Source: Polaribacter sp. (GTDB lineage: Bacteria; Bacteroidota; Bacteroidia; Flavobacteriales; Flavobacteriaceae). From it: a stretch of DNA of 10,511 nucleotides. A program made the translations under genes and the position numbers. Within the stretch, counting starts at the first letter, position 1. Each line of letters starts with the position of its first letter. The notes beneath the pieces were generated by a model that had not been told where the DNA came from, did no database searches, and was given only the letters and a program-made list of their open reading frames with translations. The DNA lies in contig JAQWIO010000087.1 in NCBI GenBank assembly GCA_029248845.1, positions 1-10,511 on the forward strand. The letters are read 5' to 3'. This document shows positions 1-6,277 of the stretch, piece by piece.

Positions 1-395
1 GTATTTCTTGGGGAAGTCAACTACAAACAACGATTCGTTTTGGTGAAAATTCTGATCAATATACTTTGGGCAATAGCTGTGGAATTAATAATTGGTTTGC
101 GGTAAAAGCTAAAGATTGGATCAGTATTTCTGCACGTTTACAAGGTGTAATCGTTGATAAAATTGACGGTAAAAATCCAAATTTAAACCCAATGATGGTT
201 ACAACTGCAGATACTCAAAATTCTGGAGGAACTTCTATAAATGCTGGTGTTGGTTTTAATTTATATGTTCCAAATGGACAGTATAAAAATCTTAGATTGG
301 GTTTTGAATTTGCAATGCCTTTATATCAAAAACCAAACGGAATTCAATTACAACAAAGAGAGCAGATTACTGTTGGGTTGCAGTATGCTTTGTAA
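1..395 (+). CDS. Outer-membrane beta-barrel 'transporter' family protein, C-terminal part (partial)
   Basis: The frame is open from base 3 to a TAA at 393-395 with no start codon visible, so this is the last ~130 residues of a gene that begins outside the window. The TTG at 66 is internal, because the same frame reads sensibly upstream (ISWGSQLQTTIRFGENSDQY). The segment alternates polar and hydrophobic residues, has strand-like stretches (INAGVGFNLYVPNG, LRLGFEFAMPLYQ) and ends ITVGLQYAL, as expected for final strands of an outer-membrane barrel. The wording (WGSQL..T.R.GEN, NNWFAVKA.DW, LNPMMV..AD..NSGG, N.RLGFEFA.PLYQ) resembles a Bacteroidota family annotated as 'transporter' and related to MetA-pathway phenol-degradation barrel proteins. 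Some family members sit near metal-resistance genes, but no such neighbour is visible here, so the substrate is unknown. The barrel fold is fairly sure and the function is not. Confidence 0.6.
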   Translation, partial: ISWGSQLQTTIRFGENSDQYTLGNSCGINNWFAVKAKDWISISARLQGVIVDKIDGKNPNLNPMMVTTADTQNSGGTSINAGVGFNLYVPNGQYKNLRLGFEFAMPLYQKPNGIQLQQREQITVGLQYAL

Positions 396-414
396 AAATT
401 GAACTCTATTTTTT

Positions 415-450
415 AAAAGGTTGGTAACTCATTTTATCAACCTTTTTCTT
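415..450 (+). terminator. Intrinsic terminator between convergent genes
   Basis: AAAAGGTTG (415-423) pairs with CAACCTTTT (438-446). The stem continues inward through a G-U pair and three A-U pairs (424-427 with 434-437) to a 6-nt loop. On the + strand the stem runs into a T-rich tract (CCTTTTTCTTTCTTT), a good terminator for the barrel gene ending at 395. On the - strand the same hairpin ends in TTTT followed by A residues, so it may also serve the methyltransferase gene, though more weakly. The - strand stop codon (437-439) lies inside the stem. Confidence 0.75.
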
Positions 451-1027
451 TCTTTATAAAATGGATAAATAATTCTCTTCCCTGTCTACTTTGGTGAGAA
501 TTGTAACAAGGATCTATTTTTTTGATATTGAAATGTGGCTGAAACCTTACAACATATTCTTCTTTATCTCCACCAAAAGGGGGTTTGTCTTTATGTAAAG
601 GAACATTGAATAAAACGCCTACTAATTTTCCTTTTGATTTTAAAAGTTGCTGAATTGTAAGTACATATTTTTGTCTCAAACTTGGATGTATTGCACAAAA
701 AAAAGTTTGTTCAACAATCAGATCAAAGGAATCATTTAAATCGAAAAAATTACCTAAAATTAATTGTGATACCGGAAAATCAGGAACTCTATTTTTAATA
801 TTCTCCAACGCCGTTTTAGACAAGTCAACAACAAAAACATTTGTAAATCCATTATTAAAAAGGTATTCTGCTTCGTAAGAATTTCCTCCTCCAGGAATTA
901 AAATCTTCAACTCTTTGTCCTCTAATTGATCAAAGTAGTTTTTTAAAGGCGGAGATACTTCACCCAAATCCCAACCAATGTCATTTTTTAAATATCGATG
1001 ATCCCAAGCATTTTCTGATAAATCCAT
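437..1027 (-). CDS. TPMT-family SAM-dependent methyltransferase
   Basis: The 196-residue protein has the full-length layout of bacterial thiopurine S-methyltransferase-type enzymes, which are cytoplasmic class I SAM methyltransferases. The N-terminus carries the family signature: W8..RY12, then GWDLGEVSPPLK (18-29). The SAM-binding loop is LIPGGGNSYEAEYL (43-56), followed by the strand VVDLS (66-70), whose Asp68 is placed to contact SAM. A conserved IVEQTFFCAI (104-113) replaces the usual motif-IV region, and PPFGGDKEEY (149-158) and the end RQGRELFI (181-188) also fit. Family members methylate small thiol, selenium or tellurium compounds, but the true substrate in Bacteroidota is not shown by sequence. 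The ATG at 1025-1027 gives a natural N-terminus, and no Shine-Dalgarno is visible, as is usual for this phylum. It stands alone, divergent from the acyltransferase unit. Confidence 0.87.
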   Translation of the reverse strand: MDLSENAWDHRYLKNDIGWDLGEVSPPLKNYFDQLEDKELKILIPGGGNSYEAEYLFNNGFTNVFVVDLSKTALENIKNRVPDFPVSQLILGNFFDLNDSFDLIVEQTFFCAIHPSLRQKYVLTIQQLLKSKGKLVGVLFNVPLHKDKPPFGGDKEEYVVRFQPHFNIKKIDPCYNSHQSRQGRELFIHFIKKEKG

Positions 1028-1079
1028 CTGAAATTCGTTTCTAAAATTAAATGTTTTACAATTCTTACTCTATCAGCAA

Positions 1080-1087
1080 CAAATGTA
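1080..1087 (-). promoter_or_regulatory. Putative -7 box for the TPMT-family gene
   Basis: Read on the - strand this is TACATTTG, an exact match to the Bacteroidota -7 consensus TAnnTTTG, 52 nt from the ATG, predicting a leader of roughly 45 nt. The nearest - strand TTG upstream (1101-1103) is only 13 nt away, closer than the usual spacing to a -33 element, so the call rests on the -7 box alone. Confidence 0.35.
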
Positions 1088-1265
1088 ATTCAATGAACAT
1101 CAAACCTCGCATTATTGGTAAGATATTACCTCAAACAAAATCTTAATTTTACAAAATATTCTTAGATTGACAAAAATTGAATCAAGTTAAATAAAAGTTA
1201 TAATTTATTTTTTTTTGTTAAATACTTTATAAATGAAATTAAAAAAATGAACTTTGACAATAAAT

Positions 1266-1281
1266 AGTGTATTATTACACT
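1266..1281. promoter_or_regulatory. Perfect 16-bp palindrome, candidate operator upstream of the acyltransferase unit
   Basis: AGTGTA-TTAT-TACACT is a perfect 6-bp inverted repeat with a 4-nt centre, 75 nt upstream of the ATG at 1357 and 9 nt after the degenerate -7-like GAACTTTG (1249-1256). If that box is used, the palindrome would lie just past the transcription start, where a repressor could act. No T-tract follows, so it is not a terminator. The binding protein is unknown and no regulator gene is adjacent. Confidence 0.4.
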
Positions 1282-1307
1282 TAAAAAGAATCCTCTAAAA
1301 TTAAAAA

Positions 1308-1327
1308 GATGCTTCGTTAAGCTCATC
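1308..1327 (+). other. Leader hairpin upstream of the acyltransferase gene
   Basis: GCTT (1311-1314) pairs with AAGC (1319-1322) around a CGTT loop. The stem can be extended by GAT (1308-1310) with ATC (1325-1327) across a 2-nt bulge. It lies 29 nt before the ATG in a patch that is nearly half G+C inside very AT-rich DNA. On the opposite strand the same hairpin is followed by TTTTT and would resemble a weak intrinsic terminator. The role is unknown and the stem is short. Confidence 0.25.
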
Positions 1328-1356
1328 GGTCTTTAACTCCCGAACATAATAATTTT

Positions 1357-2538
1357 ATGTATTGTACAAATACGAATACCGCTTTATTTTTCTCTTCTAT
1401 AGACCAAATATCTCCGGAAATTTGGGAAGGTTTACAGTGTGCAAAAAATATTTATTTTAATCCAGCTTTTTTAAAAGCAGTAGAGAAAAATCATCCTGAA
1501 ATAGTATTTTCTTATATTGTTTTAATCGATAAAAATTCGAATCCAATTGCATTCGCTTCAATTCAAATTGTGAATTTTCATATTGATGATATCAAAAATG
1601 ACTTAGAACTTTTAATCAGAAAACTAAAAAACATAGGAAGAAAACTTCATATTCTTCCAAATAAAAAACCCTTAAAAATATTAATTTCTGGAAACACTTT
1701 TGTAAGCGGGGAGCACGGAATTTTCATCAAAAAAAATCAAGATAAAAAAATTATTATTAAAAATTTAGCCAAAGCAATTTTACATTATGTAAACGCTAAC
1801 AAAAAATTAAAAATTGATGCTTTTCTTCTAAAGGATTTTAGAAATAAATCGTTGTTTATTTCTAATGAACTGAGAGATTATAATTACCACCCATTTTCAG
1901 TAGAACAAAACATGATGCTTAAATTAGACGAGAGTTGGCAAGTTTTTGAGGATTATTTGGCGTCAATGAAAACTAAATTTCGAGTAAAAGCGCGCAAAGC
2001 ATTCCTAAGAAGTACAGATATTAAAATAAAAAACGTTACGCCGAAAAATATAGACGTTCAACTTCCAAAGATGACAGCTCTTTATAAAAAGGTAGTTGAC
2101 AATGCTGATTTTAACCTAGGGAATTTTAATCTAAACACTTTCAAAGATTTAAAAGAAAATTTAGGCAGTAATTATATTTTAAAAACCTATTGGTTAGACG
2201 ATAATATTGTTGGTTTTATCTCCGGTATAATTAATCAAAAATCATTGGACGCTCATTTTGTAGGAATTAATTACGAATTAAACAAAGAGCATGCTATTTA
2301 TCAAAGAATGCTGTATGATTATATAGAAATTGGAATCGAAAAAAAACTAAATAGAATTAATTTTGGGAGAACTGCAAGCGAAATTAAAAGCTCTGTTGGA
2401 GCAGTTCCTCAAGATTTAACCATGTATATTCGTCATAAAAAAAGCATCACAAATAAAATTTTAAAATTATTTTTACAAAAAATTCAACCAACTCCGTTTC
2501 AACAAAAATTTCCTTTTAAAAACATTAGAAATTCATGA
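1357..2538 (+). CDS. GNAT-fold / FemAB-like acyltransferase
   Basis: This is a 393-residue soluble protein with no signal peptide or membrane segment. The C-terminal half carries the GNAT/BioF2-like (Acetyltransf_6, FemAB-like) pattern. It has a basic K/R-rich helix, KTKFRVKARKAF (205-216), preceding the acceptor region, a LYKKVVDNADFNL segment (242-254), the strand pair around NIVGFISGI (283-291), then AHFVGINYELN (299-309). The strongest block is INFGRTASEIKSSVGAVPQ (334-352), typical of Bacteroidota proteins annotated as peptidoglycan-biosynthesis-like or GNAT acyltransferases. The N-terminal ~190 residues look like a second, diverged domain of the same fold. The reaction is expected to be acyl or aminoacyl transfer to an amine, but donor and acceptor cannot be read from sequence. 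Its last 4 nt overlap the start of tesB (ATGA), so an acyl-CoA-linked role is a reasonable inference. FemX-type peptidoglycan cross-bridge synthesis is the alternative. Confidence 0.72.
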   Translation: MYCTNTNTALFFSSIDQISPEIWEGLQCAKNIYFNPAFLKAVEKNHPEIVFSYIVLIDKNSNPIAFASIQIVNFHIDDIKNDLELLIRKLKNIGRKLHILPNKKPLKILISGNTFVSGEHGIFIKKNQDKKIIIKNLAKAILHYVNANKKLKIDAFLLKDFRNKSLFISNELRDYNYHPFSVEQNMMLKLDESWQVFEDYLASMKTKFRVKARKAFLRSTDIKIKNVTPKNIDVQLPKMTALYKKVVDNADFNLGNFNLNTFKDLKENLGSNYILKTYWLDDNIVGFISGIINQKSLDAHFVGINYELNKEHAIYQRMLYDYIEIGIEKKLNRINFGRTASEIKSSVGAVPQDLTMYIRHKKSITNKILKLFLQKIQPTPFQQKFPFKNIRNS

Positions 2539-3401
2539 AAAACGCTGAAGAATTAATTGCTCTTTTAAATTTAAAAGATATGGGGAACCATATTTTTACA
2601 GGAAATAGTGTTGCCATTGGAAGTCCCATTGTTTTTGGCGGACAAGTACTAGCTCAAGCTATAAATGCCGCTTATAGAACCATTCCTGAAAACAGGATAC
2701 TACATTCTTTACATTCTTATTTTTTGGAGGCCGGTAATTTAACAATTCCTATCAAATATCATGTTTCGGAAGTAAGAAATGGAGGTAGTTTTTCTACAAG
2801 ACGCGTAAAAGCTATACAAAATGACGTTACTATTTTTATTTTGGCCGCATCTTTTCATAAAAAAGAAGCGGGTTTTACACATCAAAAACAAATAAAAAAG
2901 AACCTAAAACAACCCGAAGAATTAATTAGTTGGAATGAAATAGGAACTCAATTTGGAGATTTTATTCCAAAAAAAATGAAAGAATTTTTAAGTATCGAAA
3001 GACCCATCGAATTTAAACCAACGGTAATTCCTAATCCTCTAGATCCTATAAACTTGCCTGCAGAAGAGAATGTTTGGTTTAAATTGAAAGGGGATTCAAA
3101 AGCCTTAGATCTTCAAAAAAAACAACAAATTCTGACATATATATCAGATTATAATGTTCTAAATGCTGCTATAAATCCAAATGCCAGCAAAGCTAATTTC
3201 AATAATTTACAAACCGCAAGTTTAGATCATTCTATGTGGTTTTTTAGAGAGTTTGATTTTGATGATTGGATGTTGTTTTCTGCTGAATCTCCAAATTCTT
3301 TCGGAGCAAGAGGTCTGTCTAAAGGAAATATTTTTACAAGAGATGGAGTGCTAATTGCCTCTTTTGCACAAGAAGGATTGTTAAGACCCAAAAACAAGTA
3401 A
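2535..3401 (+). CDS. tesB: Acyl-CoA thioesterase II (TesB family)
   Basis: The 288-residue protein is almost the same length as E. coli TesB (286) and has its two tandem hotdog domains. The first contains GSPIVFGGQVLAQAINAAYR (29-48) and LHSYFLEAGN (59-68), and the second runs from SLDHSMWFFREF (229-240) to VLIASFAQEGLLRP (272-285). TesB hydrolyses medium- to long-chain acyl-CoA to free fatty acid and CoA in the cytoplasm. Aligned on E. coli, the catalytic Asp204/Thr228/Gln278 correspond to Asp205, Ser229 and Gln279, so all three positions are filled, with a conservative Thr-to-Ser change. The ATG overlaps the end of the acyltransferase gene by 4 nt (ATGA), and the SdpI-family gene starts 2 nt after its TAA, so the three genes look like one transcript with coupled translation. 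No export signal is present. Confidence 0.92.
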   Translation: MKNAEELIALLNLKDMGNHIFTGNSVAIGSPIVFGGQVLAQAINAAYRTIPENRILHSLHSYFLEAGNLTIPIKYHVSEVRNGGSFSTRRVKAIQNDVTIFILAASFHKKEAGFTHQKQIKKNLKQPEELISWNEIGTQFGDFIPKKMKEFLSIERPIEFKPTVIPNPLDPINLPAEENVWFKLKGDSKALDLQKKQQILTYISDYNVLNAAINPNASKANFNNLQTASLDHSMWFFREFDFDDWMLFSAESPNSFGARGLSKGNIFTRDGVLIASFAQEGLLRPKNK

Positions 3402-3403
3402 AT

Positions 3404-3748
3404 ATGAGCCCAATATTGTATGTAATAACGACCAATGGTTTGCTATTTTTATTAAGTATTATTTTTTATAATTTCCCACCAAAAAAAATAAATAGTCTCT
3501 ATGGTTATAGAACAGTAAAAGCTATGCAAAATGAACAAATTTGGGATTTTGCAAATAGTGTTTTTAATAAAAATTTATTAATCTACTCGGGGATTTCGTT
3601 GTTGGGAAGTGTATTGTTGGCCTGTTTTACCTCCAAAGAACTAACTTGGCAACCCATGCTTTTAGTGCTTCTTTGTATTGTCGTTAGTATTTTAAAAACA
3701 GAACGCAGTTTGACAGATAATTTTACCGAAGAAGGAAATAAAAAGTGA
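3404..3748 (+). CDS. SdpI-family small membrane protein
   Basis: The 114-residue protein has three predicted membrane helices (about 3-23, 57-75 and 82-98) and a short charged C-terminal tail. Between helices 1 and 2 lies the family signature PPKKINSLYGYRT (25-37), followed by AMQNEQIWDFAN (40-51). This closely fits the SdpI/YhfL domain (P.KIN..YGYRT..S..N...W..AN). B. subtilis SdpI gives immunity to the SDP toxin, but most family members in other phyla have no known partner, and no SdpC-like toxin gene is next to this one. The protein is shorter than two-module SdpI proteins and contains one motif copy. It starts 2 nt after the tesB stop, so it is probably co-translated with tesB. Its 3' end faces the TonB-receptor gene 54 bp away, and I see no strong terminator in that gap. 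Confidence 0.8.
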   Translation: MSPILYVITTNGLLFLLSIIFYNFPPKKINSLYGYRTVKAMQNEQIWDFANSVFNKNLLIYSGISLLGSVLLACFTSKELTWQPMLLVLLCIVVSILKTERSLTDNFTEEGNKK

Positions 3749-3802
3749 CATTGCATGGTTTTAAATCAAAGAAGCAAGGGTTGATCCTTAAAAAATAGTA
3801 TT

Positions 3803-6277
3803 CTAAAAACTAGCCATAAAAGAAACTGACACGTTTCTTCCTGGAGAAGAAATTCCAGAGGCAAATTCTATATAGTGTTCGTCAAAAATATTATCTAACC
3901 TTGCTTGAATAGAAAATGTGTTATTCACTAAATAATTTGAATTTATACCAAAAGTCATCCAACTTGGTGACCCATAATATTTCTCAATATCCGCAGTTGC
4001 ATTAGGGTCTATAATAGGTGTTAAATCATGATTATCTATTCCTTCGGTAAAATTAAAGTCTTCAATGTCTTTTTTACTGTTAAATCTTACAGCAACTCCT
4101 AATTCAATTTTATTCTTTTTGTAATTCAATTCAAACTGACCAAAAAGTGGGGGAATTGAAGACATTGGCTCTTCCGAGTCATAAGTTCTCCCTTCCGTAT
4201 ACGTTATAAAACCGGATGTGTTTAGGGTAGAAGACACTTTTCCTAAATAATTAATGGTATATCCAAAAATGTATGCTGTTCCTTTATTTTCGTTGGAAAC
4301 AGCATTTCCATATTCTCCATCAAATTGAACTTGTTTTTTACTCCCATCAGTATTGTAAATAAAATCTCTCTGAATATAATTATCTAACAACGTATAATAG
4401 AAATTTGTTCCTAATCTAAATTTTTTATCATTAAAATACTTCTGAATTCCTATTTCTGCATTGTAGGCAATTTCTGGCTTTACGTGTATATTTGGAATAC
4501 TTATATTGCCTCTTTTCTCTCTAACACGTCCTATATCATCGATGTTTGGAGATCTAAAACCCGAGGAAAGAACACTGTTTAATTGCCAGTTTTTACCTGG
4601 CCTATATACATAACCGATTGTTGCCGTAATTGCTGAATTATCAATACTGATATTTGTTTCTGGAAATTGGATAAAAGTCTGATCAATCCAAATTGCGTTT
4701 AAATTTGTATTGGTAAACCTTATCCCAGTATTGAGCGTTGATTTTTGAGTAACATCCTGCCTATACCCCATATAAGCAGCAGCACTTAAATAATTACTCC
4801 CTCCGTCTGGATAGCGAGATTGCAACATAAAATCTTGTGAATATCCATTCATTTCTCCCTTAGAGATAATTAAAGTTTTCCCATAGGATTTTGAAACAAC
4901 ATCATTATAGGCAAACTCAAATCCATAAGAAAATATTCTTTTTTTATCTTGGGTTAATGACACAGAAAAATCTCCATTAAGACTAAAAACATTCACTGAT
5001 TCTTTTCTATAAGAACGATTTAAACTCCCAAATTTTCTCTGAATTCTACTTTCTTGAATGTGTTGATATGCTCCAGTAATTATTCCGCTTTCTATCCATT
5101 TTTTATTAGAGTTTATCAATAATTGAGAAGAAATCAACAATCTGTTTTGTGGGCCATAATTCCATTCTGCAAATTTTAATGAGCTATTCTCTAGCTCGGA
5201 TAATCGATCAAATCTCGGGATGTCTGAAGTTGTTGAATATTGTAAATTTATTTTTAAATCTGTATTTTTAGACAGAGGTACAAAGAACTTCTGTAATACA
5301 TCCGTTTGATTATAGCCTGTATTTTTCAATAACTCTGGATCCGAATTTACAGTAGGTGTTTCGCTATAATTTCCGTTTGTGTTTTCTGAATAGTAAAATA
5401 CTTTCCCCCAATCATTAAAACCATGATTTCGATTTTTTCCGATTTTTAAATCTCCAAAATCACTGTGAGAAATACTTGTAAAAGAAGCCCAGTTAGGAAA
5501 ACTTACATCCGCCGAAACTGTGGTTGTAATCTCTTGGTTAACGCTAGAAAAACGAGAAAAAAACTGACTATTGACTTCGTTTACCTCAGATAATTTAGGT
5601 GTCTTTGTAAAATAATGGATAACGCCACCTAAAGCATCAGAACCATATATTACAGAAGATGGTCCAAATACAACTTCTGTTTTATCTAATAAATTTGGAG
5701 CTACAGTAATGGAACTCTGCAAATGCCCTTTCCTATAAATGGCATTGTTCATTCGAATCCCATCTACCACCAGTAAAACTCGGTTAGACTCCATACCACG
5801 TATTACCGGACTACCGCCACCAAATTGAGATTTCTGAACCTTAATTCCTGGCATTGCTGCTAATAAATCCGCAGAGGTTTGAGGGGATATTTTTTGAATA
5901 TCTTTTGCAGAAATAACAGCAATTTGTTCTGCAATTCTATTGGTTCTTTCTTCATTTTTAAAAACAGACAAAACAACCTCATCTAATTGTTCTGATTGCT
6001 TGGTTAGGTAAATAAATGATTTTTGTTTTTGTAGAATCGTTTTTTTAGTTTTTAATAGCGCATACGAAATATGAGAAAAAAAGATTTTTTCATTTTCATT
6101 GAAATCAGAAACATCAACAAATCCCTCATTATCAGAAGATAAATTAATGGTTAAACCTTCATTATAGACAGTCACATTTCGAATAATTTTACCTGTTTGT
6201 TTATCTATTATCTTTATTCTTTGAGAATAAGAAAAACTATATATTAAAAAAACCAATAAGAAAATTAGAGATCTCAT
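3803..6277 (-). CDS. TonB-dependent outer-membrane receptor with carboxypeptidase-regulatory-like N-terminal domain
   Basis: This 824-residue protein starts with a signal peptide (1-19, ending YSFSYSQ). A CarboxypepD_reg-like domain follows (about 20-92, IKIIDKQTGKIIRNVTVYNE...), then a Ton-box-like LDEVVLSV (98-105). The plug domain spans about 110-230, with SADLLAAMPGIKVQKS, GGGSPVIRGMESNRVLLVVD and FGPSSVIYGSDALGGVIHYF. A 22-strand barrel is expected to the C-terminus, which ends SVSFMASF with terminal Phe and contains the usual ARLDNIFDEHYIEF (792-805). The plug resembles the haemoglobin/transferrin/lactoferrin-type receptor family. FRSPNIDD (574-581) and IPNIHVKPE (594-602) look like degenerate FRAP and NPNL boxes. 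No SusD partner is adjacent, which argues against a SusCD glycan importer. I see no cysteine. It is the last gene of the porZ-recO operon, its ATG overlapping the recO stop by 1 nt. The ligand is undetermined; haem or a metal chelate is possible. Confidence 0.9.
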   Translation of the reverse strand: MRSLIFLLVFLIYSFSYSQRIKIIDKQTGKIIRNVTVYNEGLTINLSSDNEGFVDVSDFNENEKIFFSHISYALLKTKKTILQKQKSFIYLTKQSEQLDEVVLSVFKNEERTNRIAEQIAVISAKDIQKISPQTSADLLAAMPGIKVQKSQFGGGSPVIRGMESNRVLLVVDGIRMNNAIYRKGHLQSSITVAPNLLDKTEVVFGPSSVIYGSDALGGVIHYFTKTPKLSEVNEVNSQFFSRFSSVNQEITTTVSADVSFPNWASFTSISHSDFGDLKIGKNRNHGFNDWGKVFYYSENTNGNYSETPTVNSDPELLKNTGYNQTDVLQKFFVPLSKNTDLKINLQYSTTSDIPRFDRLSELENSSLKFAEWNYGPQNRLLISSQLLINSNKKWIESGIITGAYQHIQESRIQRKFGSLNRSYRKESVNVFSLNGDFSVSLTQDKKRIFSYGFEFAYNDVVSKSYGKTLIISKGEMNGYSQDFMLQSRYPDGGSNYLSAAAYMGYRQDVTQKSTLNTGIRFTNTNLNAIWIDQTFIQFPETNISIDNSAITATIGYVYRPGKNWQLNSVLSSGFRSPNIDDIGRVREKRGNISIPNIHVKPEIAYNAEIGIQKYFNDKKFRLGTNFYYTLLDNYIQRDFIYNTDGSKKQVQFDGEYGNAVSNENKGTAYIFGYTINYLGKVSSTLNTSGFITYTEGRTYDSEEPMSSIPPLFGQFELNYKKNKIELGVAVRFNSKKDIEDFNFTEGIDNHDLTPIIDPNATADIEKYYGSPSWMTFGINSNYLVNNTFSIQARLDNIFDEHYIEFASGISSPGRNVSVSFMASF

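Larger units (their letters stand above)
1028..1356. other. Divergent intergenic region, 329 bp
   Basis: This gap separates the methyltransferase (-) from the acyltransferase unit (+). It is extremely AT-rich from about 1137 to 1300. It holds a -7-like box for the - strand gene, a degenerate -7-like GAACTTTG at 1249-1256 (+), a perfect palindrome at 1266-1281 and a GC-richer leader segment at about 1308-1345. A 17-codon ATG frame (1093-1146, +) and a 3-codon ATG frame (1309-1320, +) are present, with no evidence that either is translated. I see no tRNA, recognisable riboswitch or mobile-element end. Confidence 0.7.

Noticed and set aside
66..395. A TTG start for the left-edge barrel gene
   Set aside because: The same frame is open and matches the family upstream to base 3, so TTG at 66 is internal and the gene is cut by the window edge.
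1254..1275. TTGACA...TATTAT as a sigma70-type promoter
   Set aside because: The spacer is only 10 bp instead of about 17, and Bacteroidota promoters use a different -7 consensus.
3773..3796. Hairpin AAGGG-TTGA-TCCTT as terminator between the SdpI-family gene and the TonB receptor
   Set aside because: The stem is about 5 bp with a G-U pair, and no T-tract follows on either strand.
3803..6277. SusC-type glycan importer
   Set aside because: It is shorter than typical SusC, has no SusD gene next to it, and its plug resembles the haemoglobin/lactoferrin receptor class.
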